64,000 bases of DNA from an uncultured bacterium (GTDB lineage Bacteria > Vulcanimicrobiota > Xenobia > Xenobiales > Xenobiaceae). Both the position numbers and the translations under genes were made by a program. The notes below the pieces were generated by a model. The model was not told where the DNA came from, did not search any database, and was given only the letters and a program-made list of their open reading frames with translations. Positions 16,800-24,746 of this stretch are shown in pieces. The DNA lies in the NCBI GenBank assembly GCA_934636825.1, contig CAKUBG010000007.1, positions 28,749-92,748 of the forward strand, in the 5' to 3' direction. Position 1 is the first letter of the stretch, and every line of letters begins with the position of its first letter.

Positions 16800-18371
16800 A
16801 TGTTTGCCAATATTTATACCGCTGCTTTAATCGGCGTCAATGCTCATTTAGTTTCCTGTGAAGTAGATATTTCTAAAGGATTACCGCGCTGTACCGTTGT
16901 GGGTTTACCTGATGCTTCCGTTAATGAAGCCGGCGAACGTGTTTGGGCGGCTTTCAGTAATTCCGGTTACGAAGCGCCGCTGGGGCGTGTGCGTATAAAT
17001 TTAGCGCCGGCTGAATTGCGCAAAGAAGGAGCCCGCTTCGATTTAGCCATGGCCTTAGCCGTGTTAGCTGCCGATGATTGTTGCTCCGAAATAACGCCGC
17101 CCATATTGCAAAATTGGCTAGTTTTGGGCGAATTAGCTATGGATGGCAATGTCCGTCCTGTGCGTGGTGTATTGTTAGCTATTTTAATGGCTCAAAAAAT
17201 GGGCTTAAACAATATTTTAGTACCTTATGCCAATTTTGCCGAAGCTTCATTGGTGCAAGGCGTAAATTGTCGCGGTGTTTTCAATTTAAAGCACGCTGTA
17301 GCCCTTATCAGCGGCCAACACGAACAGGCGCAAGCGTTAGAATTGGAATGCCAACGTCGATTAAAATTGGGCGGCGCTTCGTGGCTAGATAGCGACGAGC
17401 CCGGGTCTAATTTATCAGCTTTAAAAGAAGACGATTTGCAATATGTTTGCGGTCAGGCTATAGCCAAGCGCGGGTTGGAAATATGTGCTGCCGGCGGCCA
17501 CCATGTGCTCATGTTGGGGCCGCCAGGCTCGGGCAAAACTATGCTGGCTCGCTGTCTTCCTTCAATTATGCCACGCTTAAGCCATCAGGAAGCTTTGGAA
17601 GTCACCTCTATTCAAAGCGCTGCCAATTGTTGTCCGCAGCGTTTGGTAAACGAAGCGCCATTTCGTATGCCTTCTTCCAATATTTCAGCCGCCGGTCTTT
17701 TAGGCAGCAACCGCCCCGGGGAAATTACTTTAGCTCATAAAGGGGTTCTCTTTATGGATGAATTTCCCGAATTTCGCCGTGATTGTTTAGAAGCGCTGCG
17801 CCGCCCATTGGAAGAAGGTTGGGTAGAAATAGCTCGCGCTAAAGTTCATGCCCAATATCCTTGCCGCTTCACTTTGGTAGCGGCCATGAATCCTTGCCCT
17901 TGTGGATATTGGGGCGATAGTGAAAAAAGTTGCGTCTGTTTGCCTTCTAAAAGACGGCGCTATTTAACGCGTTTATCAGGGCCTCTGTTAGATCGTATCG
18001 ATTTACAATTGCAAGTTTCTCGCACTAAAGCTTCCGAACTTATGGAAACGCAATTGGCTGAAAGTTCTGACGTTGTGCGCCAAAGGGTCGAAATAGCCAT
18101 AGCTATTCAACGTGAGCGTGGCTGCCGCAACGGTTTTATGAATACGGCCCAGACTCGCCGTTTTTGTCTTCTCGATAGAGAAAGCAAAAAATTTTTACTA
18201 GAAGCTATCAAATTTAACAATTTGTCTGGACGAGTTAAAGATCGCCTCTGTCGCACGGCCAGAACTATTGCCGATCTGGAAGGGCGAGAGCAAATTGTTT
18301 TGAGCGATCTTTGCGAAGCTATGGAATATAGAGCTTTCGATCGTTTTAGCGCTTCTCTCGATCTATGCTAA
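16800..18371 (+). CDS. comM: YifB/ComM-family AAA+ Mg-chelatase-like ATPase
   Basis: This 523-residue protein has the three parts of the family. The N-terminal Lon-C-like domain begins 'MFANIYTAALIGVNAHLVSCEVD' with 'GLPDASVNEAGERV' near residue 40. The AAA+ domain has Walker A 'GPPGSGKTML' near 240 and Walker B 'VLFMDEFPEF'. The C-terminal Mg-chelatase domain covers the last 100 residues. 'MNPCPCGYWGD' with a further 'CVC' forms the family's Cys cluster. In Vibrio and Acinetobacter, ComM is a hexameric helicase that promotes branch migration during natural transformation. I placed the start at 16800, preceded by AGGGGGGAAAA, not at the in-frame ATG 57 bases upstream. Confidence 0.94.
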   Translation: MFANIYTAALIGVNAHLVSCEVDISKGLPRCTVVGLPDASVNEAGERVWAAFSNSGYEAPLGRVRINLAPAELRKEGARFDLAMALAVLAADDCCSEITPPILQNWLVLGELAMDGNVRPVRGVLLAILMAQKMGLNNILVPYANFAEASLVQGVNCRGVFNLKHAVALISGQHEQAQALELECQRRLKLGGASWLDSDEPGSNLSALKEDDLQYVCGQAIAKRGLEICAAGGHHVLMLGPPGSGKTMLARCLPSIMPRLSHQEALEVTSIQSAANCCPQRLVNEAPFRMPSSNISAAGLLGSNRPGEITLAHKGVLFMDEFPEFRRDCLEALRRPLEEGWVEIARAKVHAQYPCRFTLVAAMNPCPCGYWGDSEKSCVCLPSKRRRYLTRLSGPLLDRIDLQLQVSRTKASELMETQLAESSDVVRQRVEIAIAIQRERGCRNGFMNTAQTRRFCLLDRESKKFLLEAIKFNNLSGRVKDRLCRTARTIADLEGREQIVLSDLCEAMEYRAFDRFSASLDLC

Positions 18372-18425
18372 ATTGTGATACAATCAAAACGTAACGCTTA
18401 AGAAAGTAAGAGCTGAAATTTTTTT

Positions 18426-18812
18426 ATGATGAATCTCTTAAATGGTCTTTTAGGTAATGCTTCCAAGGTTAATACCGAAGATATTACTAAGCAATATGCC
18501 AAAATTTTTGCTCCCGGCGAAAAAGTCGAGCATGTCTATAAGCAAATTCGTGACTTAATTATTTTTACTGATCGCCGCTTTATTTTTGTCGATATTCAAG
18601 GAATTACTGGCAAGAAAGTATCCTTTCATTCTATTCCTTACCGCAATATCAGCTATTTTTGCGTGGAAACGGCCGGCTTAGTAGATTTAGACGCTGAATT
18701 AAAGATATGGGTTGGCGGCAACTGTACTCCTGTGGTCGAGCTTAAATTTAGCGCGGATTTAGATGTCAACGAAATTCAAAGAGTTTTAGCCGATTATGTT
18801 CTGACCGCTTAA
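18426..18812 (+). CDS. Bacterial PH-domain protein (bPH_1/YvbH-like)
   Basis: This 128-residue soluble protein is nearly all one bacterial pleckstrin-homology domain. 'FAPGEKVEHVYKQIRDLIIFTDRRFIFVDIQG' gives the first strands and 'KVSFHSIPYRNISYFCVETAG' the characteristic middle. The closing helix 'DVNEIQRVLADYVL' ends the domain. These proteins are widespread and mostly uncharacterised; the fold suggests protein or lipid binding. It is a single-gene unit ending in a strong terminator. Confidence 0.85.
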   Translation: MMNLLNGLLGNASKVNTEDITKQYAKIFAPGEKVEHVYKQIRDLIIFTDRRFIFVDIQGITGKKVSFHSIPYRNISYFCVETAGLVDLDAELKIWVGGNCTPVVELKFSADLDVNEIQRVLADYVLTA

Positions 18813-18826
18813 GTTAAATTAGGTCG

Positions 18827-18938
18827 TTTAGCATAATACCTATGGCTGCGTACTTCAATTGAAGCACATTTTATTGCTAAGGTGTTTATGCTAAAATGTG
18901 GCCTGCAATAAGCGCGGCTGCCGACAATGTTTAGCATA
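18827..18938. repeat. Three copies of TTTAGCATA upstream of nifS
   Basis: TTTAGCATAA is at 18827-18836, its inverse TTATGCTAAA at 18886-18895, and TTTAGCATA again at 18930-18938 (in the loop of the terminator). The region also folds as CACATTTTA (18865-18873) with TAAAATGTG (18892-18900). The spacing is irregular. It might be an operator set for the following iron-sulfur genes, or chance in AT-rich sequence. Confidence 0.4.
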
Positions 18939-18965
18939 TCGGCAGCTTAGGCGCTGTTTTTAAGT
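18912..18965 (+). terminator. Intrinsic terminator after the PH-domain gene
   Basis: GCTGCCGA (18917-18924) pairs with TCGGCAGC (18939-18946), nested inside GCGC pairs (18912-18915 with 18951-18954) and followed by TGTTTTT. Confidence 0.8.
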
Positions 18966-18997
18966 TTTAACTTTTTGCCAAAAGTTGGTTTTTTTAG

Positions 18998-20179
18998 ATG
19001 ATTTATTTAGATAATGCCGCTACAACTCCGGTTGCTCCGGAAGTAGTTGAGGCTATGTTGCCGTACTTTACAAAGTTTTATGGCAACCCTTCCAATATTT
19101 ACGGACTTTCTTTAGCTTCTCGCCGTGCTCTAGATGCTGCTAGGGCCACTGTGGCCAAATGTATCGGCGCCAAACTGCCCGCCGAGATCTTTTTTACCGG
19201 TTGTGGTACCGAATCAGACAATTTAGCTGTTATTGGTTTAGCTAGAGCTAGACGCGAATTGGGCAACCACATTATTACTTCAACGGTAGAACACCATGCA
19301 ATTTTGCATGCTTGCGATCAGCTCAAAAAAGAAGGCTTTGAAATTACCCGTATTCCTGTCGATTCTCAGGGTATGGTCAGTGTAGAAAAAGTGGCCGCCG
19401 CTTTAACAGATAAAACTGTGGTTGTCTCCATTATGTTGGCCAACAATGAAGTTGGCACTTTGCAACCTGTGGCCGAAATAGCCAAACTTTTAGCCAATCA
19501 CCAAGCCTATTTACATACTGACGCTGTGCAAGCGGCTGGTTCTATTCCTATTAACGTAGTGGATTTGGGCGTGGATGCTTTAAGTATGTCTGCTCACAAA
19601 TTCCATGGGCCCAAAGGAGTAGGAGCTTTATATTTACGCACTGGAGTACGTCCTTTAAGCGTCAATTACGGCGGCGGCCAAGAACGCGGTTTGCGTTCTG
19701 GTACAGAAAATGTTCCTGGTATCATTGGTTTAGCTAAAGCGTTAGATATGGCTGTAAGCACTTTAGAGAGTCGCACTGCCGACTTAAAAGCCAAAAGAGA
19801 CTACCTTATCGAGAAGATTTTAACTTCTGTAAAAGGCGCCGAGCTTACTGGACATCCTACTTTGCGTTTACCTGGCAATGCTAGTTTCGTTTTCCCTGGT
19901 GTAGAGGGAGAATCTTTAATTATGCAACTGGATCGCAAAGGTGTATGCGCTTCTTCCGGTTCGGCTTGCGCTTCTTCGGCTTTGGGTATTTCTCATGTGC
20001 TTGAAGCTATGGGCTATCATTCTCCTTTGGGACGAGGCAGTTTGCGCTTGACTTTAGACGCTTCGGTTACTTACGAAGAGCTTGACGAAGCTATTGCCAT
20101 TATTGTTAAAGCTGCCCAGAAGTTGCAAGCTATGGCCCCTAAGTCTTGCTTTACCAAAGCTCACTCTTGTAATAGATAG
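18998..20179 (+). CDS. nifS: Cysteine desulfurase, NifS/IscS family
   Basis: This 393-residue PLP enzyme removes sulfur from cysteine and delivers a persulfide to the cluster scaffold. The sequence starts with the family signature 'MIYLDNAATTPVAPEV', has the PLP Lys in 'SAHKFHGPKG' (Lys201), and the sulfur-carrying Cys in the flexible loop 'SSGSACASSALG' (Cys324), which places it in the class I (NifS/IscS) group. The ATG has no clear Shine-Dalgarno sequence. The scaffold gene begins 7 bp after its stop, so the two form an operon. Whether it serves general or specialised cluster assembly cannot be told. Confidence 0.95.
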   Translation: MIYLDNAATTPVAPEVVEAMLPYFTKFYGNPSNIYGLSLASRRALDAARATVAKCIGAKLPAEIFFTGCGTESDNLAVIGLARARRELGNHIITSTVEHHAILHACDQLKKEGFEITRIPVDSQGMVSVEKVAAALTDKTVVVSIMLANNEVGTLQPVAEIAKLLANHQAYLHTDAVQAAGSIPINVVDLGVDALSMSAHKFHGPKGVGALYLRTGVRPLSVNYGGGQERGLRSGTENVPGIIGLAKALDMAVSTLESRTADLKAKRDYLIEKILTSVKGAELTGHPTLRLPGNASFVFPGVEGESLIMQLDRKGVCASSGSACASSALGISHVLEAMGYHSPLGRGSLRLTLDASVTYEELDEAIAIIVKAAQKLQAMAPKSCFTKAHSCNR

Positions 20180-20186
20180 GAAAAAG

Positions 20187-20585
20187 ATGGAATACTCAGC
20201 TTCTGCTTTACAACACGGAGAAAATCCCAAACACATAGGCGAACTGGAAGAAGCTCAAGGTCATGCTTTTTCGGAAAATCCTATTTGTGGCGATACGGTT
20301 GAATTTTGGGTTAATCTTGATGCACAAGGTCAACATGTCGAAAAAGTTGTTTTTAAAGCTTTTGGCTGCTTGGCCGCCACTGCCGCTTCAGATGCCTTGT
20401 GTGATTTAATCGAGGGTAAAACCATAGAAGAGGCGTCTTCTGTCGAAGAAGAGCAAATAGTTGACGCCTTGGGTGGATTGCCTACAGCCAAATACCACGG
20501 AGCTTCTTTGGCTCATGAGGCATTTATGGAAGCTTTGCGCCAAGCAAAAGAAGTAGTTGCTCTGGAGCGAGAAAACAAACTTTAA
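20187..20585 (+). CDS. NifU/IscU-like iron-sulfur scaffold lacking the third ligand cysteine
   Basis: This 132-residue protein has the IscU fold: 'NPICGD' (Cys34, Asp36) and 'FKAFGCLAATAASDAL' (Cys61). The third conserved cysteine of the family, in 'HCSxLA' near residue 105, is replaced by Gly ('YHGASLAHEA', codon GGA). Two Cys plus Asp36 and His104 could still bind a metal, but classic cluster assembly normally uses all three Cys. The start ATG is preceded by AGGAAAAAG and lies 7 bp after nifS. No separate NifU C-terminal domain follows. Confidence 0.9.
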   Translation: MEYSASALQHGENPKHIGELEEAQGHAFSENPICGDTVEFWVNLDAQGQHVEKVVFKAFGCLAATAASDALCDLIEGKTIEEASSVEEEQIVDALGGLPTAKYHGASLAHEAFMEALRQAKEVVALERENKL

Positions 20586-20617
20586 CCTAACTATTGTAAA
20601 AATAGTTGGCAATTCGG

Positions 20618-20669
20618 TTGCTTTTCTCCAGCCTAAGAGACGAAAAGTTTTTAGGCAGGGGAAAAGCAA
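20618..20669 (+). other. Long near-perfect hairpin downstream of the scaffold gene
   Basis: The 19-base arms at 20618-20636 and 20651-20669 pair with one A-A mismatch and one G-U pair, across a 14-base loop. An upstream small hairpin (AACTATT/AATAGTT) occurs at about 20588-20606. No T-run follows, so it is not a standard terminator; it may be an RNA stability element or a small RNA. Confidence 0.6.
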
Positions 20670-20747
20670 TTGGCAGAGGAACTCCATGGCTAATTTTTGT
20701 GCATTTGGTAAAAACCGAAGCAGCATAGCTAAAGGAATTGAGCATTT

Positions 20748-21041
20748 TTGACATATTCTTTTTACAATCGAAGAAATGAAGGCTATGGTAGGCAGCCTAT
20801 GGCTCGCCGCTGCGCTATTGAACCGGCGCGTCGTCATTGCTACATTCTGAATAAAGAAATTACTGTTTGTATAAATTATCCAGATTATATCGATTCCAGA
20901 CGCAAAGGACCCGAGGGCGAAATATATTGCGAAAATATTATTGAATGTTATCGCAAAGGCATTAAATGTCGCCATAGCGGCATATCGCAGCTTTATCCCG
21001 ATCCTTTTGTTCCTCAGAGTTCCACCAATTCAAAAGAGTAA
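20748..21041 (+). CDS. Small cysteine-rich protein after the iron-sulfur genes
   Basis: This 97-residue protein is Arg-, Tyr- and Cys-rich. Cysteines occur in 'RRCAIEPARRHCYI', 'ITVCINYPDYID', 'IYCENIIECYRKGIKCRHSG' and the C-terminal half ends 'ISQLYPDPF'. The regular spacing suggests a zinc or iron-sulfur site. The start is TTG 20748, with AAAGGA about 10 bases upstream; ATG 20799 is a shorter alternative. It is 160 bp downstream of nifU on the same strand and separated from it by the long hairpin. I recognise the 'C...C...KCR.SGIS.LYPDP' layout as recurring in several bacterial lineages but know no function. Confidence 0.65.
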   Translation: MTYSFYNRRNEGYGRQPMARRCAIEPARRHCYILNKEITVCINYPDYIDSRRKGPEGEIYCENIIECYRKGIKCRHSGISQLYPDPFVPQSSTNSKE

Positions 21042-21071
21042 TTATCGATTGATTATATTTTTTGATGCAAA

Positions 21072-21119
21072 ATAAATAGCGGCCCCCCTCACAATTGAGA
21101 GGAGCCGCTGTCTATTTTG
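21072..21119. terminator. Convergent bidirectional terminator
   Basis: AGCGGC and CCCCTC (from 21078) pair with GAGAGG and GCCGCT (to 21109), flanked by A-rich sequence on the left and TATTTTG on the right. It separates the rightward Cys-rich gene from the leftward secreted-protein gene. Confidence 0.8.
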
Positions 21120-21147
21120 TTTGAGGTAAAGCTAATTTTAGTTGAAA

Positions 21148-22605
21148 CTAGAAATGAACGTTCTTTTCTTTGTAGCTAGTTTCTTTGGCTCTAGTCATAG
21201 TTTGTGAATAAGTCGGCTCATTGTCTTGGTGGCGACTATTTTTCTTTTTGGCTCTAGTCCAGTTGCGTCCGTCTCTACCTGTAGTAGGAATAAGTACTTC
21301 TTCAACTACCGAGACCTTGAAATCTATGCTCAAATCTAAGAGACAAGCATATTGGTGGCCGTCTACGCGTTTAGAAATATCTACTTGTTGGCCAGGTTGC
21401 AAAGGATTGATAAGGTAGCTTTCTACAACATCCCACTGAGCGTTCTTTTTATGGCTTTTAACCATAAATTTAACCATAAAAGGTTTTTGTACAGCCAATT
21501 CTCCAGTATTGCGGATAGTGGCTTTTATTTCGTAAGCTGTAGCGTAAAATGACATCTGACGTAATACGTCAAATTCGACTACTTCCGGTTTAGCCGGTTC
21601 CGGTTGCTTTTCTCTAGGATTAGCAGTTGTAGGGTAATTGTAGGCGGTACGCCCGCTGGGAACAGGAGAGTAGCTAATAGTAGCTGGCTGAGCCTGTTGT
21701 TCGTTGGAAGGATGATTTATATTAAAGTCGGCAGCGCTCATACCTGCGGACATAGTGGACATTTGGCTCAATCCGGAAGGATAGCGAACGCTCGGAGAAT
21801 TGGCCATAGAAGCTACATCGTTTATGCTACGTGGCGATTCGGTAGTAACTTGGCGGTTGCCAACATTAGATACGGAAACGATAGGACGTTCGTAGGGGGA
21901 GCTTTTCGCATTTTTAGTAGTTAAACCGCCCATACCAGCTTCAGGAAAAGCTGGGTTTTCCATAGCATCGGGCATAGAAACAGAAGTGCTGTAAGTACCG
22001 TTGGCGTTAGGTAAAGCTTCTAAAGGAGGCATACCAAAAACATTGCCGCCGCTTTGAATGCTGGCTAAATAGGCATTTTTGGCGCTGACACGTCCGTTTA
22101 AAGCCGGTAGAGGAGCTGTTGCCAGTTGATCATTCTGATTGGCTGCGTTGTTGTTGCCGCTGAAATTGGCCGTTTGTACGGCAATTTGTTGTCCATTTTG
22201 AGTTACAGAAGCTTTTATTACTTTGCATAGATCGTTCAGTTGAACGACTAAATCGTTTTCGTATAAGCCTGCCGGAGCTTCCAATTTGACACTTTGGCCA
22301 TTATAGATGCAATAAGAACGACCCACTGTGATAGTGAGCATCGATTCTGACCAAGAAGCTTCCAACTTATTGCCGTCAAACTCGACGGAAGCGCCGGTGG
22401 CTCTAAGTAAAGGTGTGGCCTTGACGGCTAAGTCTTTACCTGTTGAGCCTATAACAGCAGAGCGCTCCAAAGCTTGGCCGTTTATCAAAACATCGGGATT
22501 AATTTGTGCTTGGGGCTGCTGAGCCGAAGCTAAGCCACCGAGCACGCCGAACAGCAACACCAAACATAGTAGCAGCCAAGTCGGCCGCCGACGATTATGT
22601 ACCAT
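21148..22605 (-). CDS. Secreted protein with copper-amine-oxidase-N-like domain
   Basis: This 485-residue exported protein has a signal peptide (hydrophobic 12-28, cleavage near 'ASAQ'). It starts at the ATG at 22605, behind GAGGAG seven bases upstream, and not at the longer in-frame ATGs that overlap aroC. Residues about 30-115 ('INPDVLINGQALERSAVIGS', 'LLRATGASVEFDGNKLEASW', 'LVVQLNDLCKVI') match the pattern of the copper amine oxidase N-terminal domain used as an envelope module. A long Ser/Asn/Pro-rich middle is followed by a beta-rich C-terminal domain of about 100 residues that ends in a basic tail. No catalytic motif is visible; a structural or adhesive role is plausible. Confidence 0.75.
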   Translation of the reverse strand: MVHNRRRPTWLLLCLVLLFGVLGGLASAQQPQAQINPDVLINGQALERSAVIGSTGKDLAVKATPLLRATGASVEFDGNKLEASWSESMLTITVGRSYCIYNGQSVKLEAPAGLYENDLVVQLNDLCKVIKASVTQNGQQIAVQTANFSGNNNAANQNDQLATAPLPALNGRVSAKNAYLASIQSGGNVFGMPPLEALPNANGTYSTSVSMPDAMENPAFPEAGMGGLTTKNAKSSPYERPIVSVSNVGNRQVTTESPRSINDVASMANSPSVRYPSGLSQMSTMSAGMSAADFNINHPSNEQQAQPATISYSPVPSGRTAYNYPTTANPREKQPEPAKPEVVEFDVLRQMSFYATAYEIKATIRNTGELAVQKPFMVKFMVKSHKKNAQWDVVESYLINPLQPGQQVDISKRVDGHQYACLLDLSIDFKVSVVEEVLIPTTGRDGRNWTRAKKKNSRHQDNEPTYSQTMTRAKETSYKEKNVHF

Positions 22606-22696
22606 ACAAACACTCCTCGCAAACTTCATGTGGCTAAAATTTTTCTTCAGCCGTAAAGTTATAATAATTTTCTTGGCAGAAATTTTAGCAAAAAAG

Positions 22697-23839
22697 TCAA
22701 TGCTTTTGTAGCCTCGGCGCTGATTGCCCATTGCTTAGAGCGGCGCTTAGCACCAAATCGGCCAAGGTTATAGCCAACATAGCCTCTACAACCGGCACCG
22801 CCCTAATAGCTAGGCACGGGTCGTGACGCCCTTTTATAGCTATATTACAAGGCTGAAGGTTGACGTCTAAAGTCTCTTGCTCCAAGCTGATACTGGGCGT
22901 AGGTTTAAAAGCTACTCGGCCCCAAATAAGTCCTCCGGTCGAGATTCCGCCCCAAATTCCACCTTGACGGTTGGTTTTTAAAGTGGGGCGACCTTGCTTA
23001 TTTTGCAAAGTATCGTTGGCTGCCGAGCCGTTTAAAGCGCTCAACTGAAAACCTTGGCCGATTTCTACACCTTTAACTGCCGGAATAGACATCAGCGCCG
23101 AGGCAATTTGAGCGTCAAGGCGATCAAACACAGGTTCGCCAATGGCTGCAGGCAAGCCGCGTATTGCAAAAACGAGGCGGCCGCCCCAAGAATTGCCCTC
23201 TCGCTCGGCTTGTTCCAAAAGTTGCTGTACTTGAGGCCAAGCAGAAGCTTCGGGAAAACGGGCCAAACAAGAGTCTATTTCCGAGCGGCTGAGCGTTTGT
23301 AAATATTGTTCAAATTGGCCATTTTTGTATTGGATACGACAGGGGCCAATTTGCTCTAGCCAGGCGACAATAGTCAAGGGCTGTGGTTCGTTTGGTATCA
23401 GCCATTGGCGCAAGAATTGTTCGGCTAGAGCGCCGGCCAACACTCTTCCGACCGTTTCGCGACCGCTGGAACGGCCTCCGCCGCGCCAATCGCGAAAGCC
23501 ATATTTAGCTTGCCAAGTATAATCTCCGTGGGAAGGGCGATAGACCGAAGCCAATTTCTGATAATCTTGGGAGCGTTGATCGCGATTGCGTACTATCATA
23601 GCTATGGGAGTACCTAAAGTTTGGCCTTCAAAAAGGCCAGATAAAACTTCTAAGCGATCTTGTTCTTGGCGCGAGGTTGTAAAGCGTTGTCCCGGGCGGC
23701 GTCTATCTAAATAACGCTGAATTTCTTCTAAATCGATGGCTATTTGAGAGGGCATTCCCTCTACTACAGCTCCACAGGCTGGCCCATGTGATTCTCCAAA
23801 AGTCATCACTCTGAATATTCTGCCAAAAATATTGCCCAT
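22697..23839 (-). CDS. aroC: Chorismate synthase
   Basis: AroC (380 residues, usual 350-400) makes chorismate from 5-enolpyruvylshikimate-3-phosphate using reduced FMN, the last step of the shikimate pathway. Signatures visible are 'MTFGESHGPACGAVVEGMP' near the N-terminus, 'RPGQRFTTSRQE' near 50, the 'YRPSHGDYTWQAKYG' region near 100 with 'GGGRSSGRET' and 'GGISTGG' toward the C-terminus. It ends 92 bp before the upstream-facing start of the secreted protein and is transcribed in the same direction. No other aro gene is nearby. Confidence 0.97.
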   Translation of the reverse strand: MGNIFGRIFRVMTFGESHGPACGAVVEGMPSQIAIDLEEIQRYLDRRRPGQRFTTSRQEQDRLEVLSGLFEGQTLGTPIAMIVRNRDQRSQDYQKLASVYRPSHGDYTWQAKYGFRDWRGGGRSSGRETVGRVLAGALAEQFLRQWLIPNEPQPLTIVAWLEQIGPCRIQYKNGQFEQYLQTLSRSEIDSCLARFPEASAWPQVQQLLEQAEREGNSWGGRLVFAIRGLPAAIGEPVFDRLDAQIASALMSIPAVKGVEIGQGFQLSALNGSAANDTLQNKQGRPTLKTNRQGGIWGGISTGGLIWGRVAFKPTPSISLEQETLDVNLQPCNIAIKGRHDPCLAIRAVPVVEAMLAITLADLVLSAALSNGQSAPRLQKH

Positions 23840-24091
23840 ATTATTTTTTCTCTTTCGCTTTTTGACTTGTGCGCTTTTTTCCCAACGCTAATTATTGGTA
23901 CTTTTCTTCCATGTTGGCCAAAGTCACTCTTTTTGTATACGTCGGAAAAGGGGAAAGTAGTCGAAGATTTAAGTGCTAACCTTTCTCAAATTGTGTGGGC
24001 AGGAAGCCTCGCTTTAGGGAGTGAAAAAACAATAGTTAGGAATATAATTTCTGCAACTGAGCATTGAAAATTCCGCAGAGGTTGGAAAATA

Positions 24092-24532
24092 GTGGCTAAA
24101 CAAAAAGAAAACTTGCCTGTAGGTTTTTTGATTACCGAAGTTAGCGAAGATGAGCGCAGAATGTGTGCCCTGGAAGTGCATTGCGCAACCGAGCTTCAAA
24201 AGGCCAGCACGGAGCTTAGAGAATTGGCTAAAGAAGCTTGCCGGTTGGCTTTAGCAGAGCCGGAGGTAAGGTATCTTACCAGAAAGCATGTTCCTTGGGA
24301 GGAAGTACGCCGTCAAGAACGGGCTGTGACCGCTCAAGTTTCCGCTGAGTGCGCCGATTATACTAGAATAGAAGAAAAAGTATTGGCTTTAATGGGTAAG
24401 TGGTATAGTAAAGTTTGCTTAATGGAACGTGAAATGAACGATGGTAGTACCTTTGGATTGCGTCTAGTTAAATTGAATAAAGAGCATTCTTGGGATATTT
24501 CTTTTGCTAAATTGGTAATCTTGCAAATGTAA
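24092..24532 (+). CDS. Small unknown protein, helical N-terminal half
   Basis: This 146-residue protein has a GTG start with GGAAAA nearby. The N-terminal two thirds are charged helix ('STELRELAKEACRLALAEPE', 'EVRRQERAVTAQVSAE'), followed by a mixed C-terminal part containing 'STFGLRLVKLNKEHSWDI'. No signal peptide or membrane segment. I recognise no family. It is separated by about 215 bp from the next gene and is probably transcribed alone. A TATAAT at 24043-24048 could be its -10 element; the corresponding -35 box is weak. Confidence 0.6.
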   Translation: MAKQKENLPVGFLITEVSEDERRMCALEVHCATELQKASTELRELAKEACRLALAEPEVRYLTRKHVPWEEVRRQERAVTAQVSAECADYTRIEEKVLALMGKWYSKVCLMEREMNDGSTFGLRLVKLNKEHSWDISFAKLVILQM

Positions 24533-24579
24533 GTGCCGATTGCCTGTTGTTTGTCGCGTGTTTATTTGATAAAATAAGA

Positions 24580-24740
24580 GTGATACCGTGCGGCACGCAA
24601 AGCACCAAGCACTATTTCGGGCTGGCTTTTCCCGGGAGTGTTCAAGTGTTTTGAGGGCAGCTTCCGCTCACAGTTGGCGGTTGTTCCGAGGGTCGTGCAG
24701 TTATTTCTCGGCGCGGTGTTTGAGTTTTTAGGAGGACGTT
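24580..24740 (+). ncRNA. Structured 5' leader of the glycine-zipper gene, possible cis-regulatory RNA
   Basis: A promoter-like TTGTTT (about 24547) with GATAAAAT (about 24568) would start a leader of about 160 bases. Within it, CAAAGCACC (24598-24606) pairs with GGTGTTTG (24715-24722), closing a junction. Inside are three hairpins: CACT..CGGG with CCCG..AGTG (24610-24640), CCGC with GCGG (24664-24680) and CCGAG with CTCGG (24686-24711). A strong ribosome-binding site (AGGAGG) follows before the ATG. It contains ACGCAAAGC, like the c-di-GMP-I riboswitch core, but the partner elements are missing. Confidence 0.5.
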
Positions 24741-24746
24741 TTTATA

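Noticed and set aside
22606..22731. Longer N-terminus of the copper-amine-oxidase-N-like protein
   Set aside because: It overlaps aroC and lies upstream of a strong GAGGAG site with a proper signal-peptide start at 22605.
24591..24609. c-di-GMP-I riboswitch
   Set aside because: ACGCAAAGC matches part of the conserved core, but the preceding GNRA-capped P2 hairpin and the following tetraloop receptor are missing. The surrounding fold is different.
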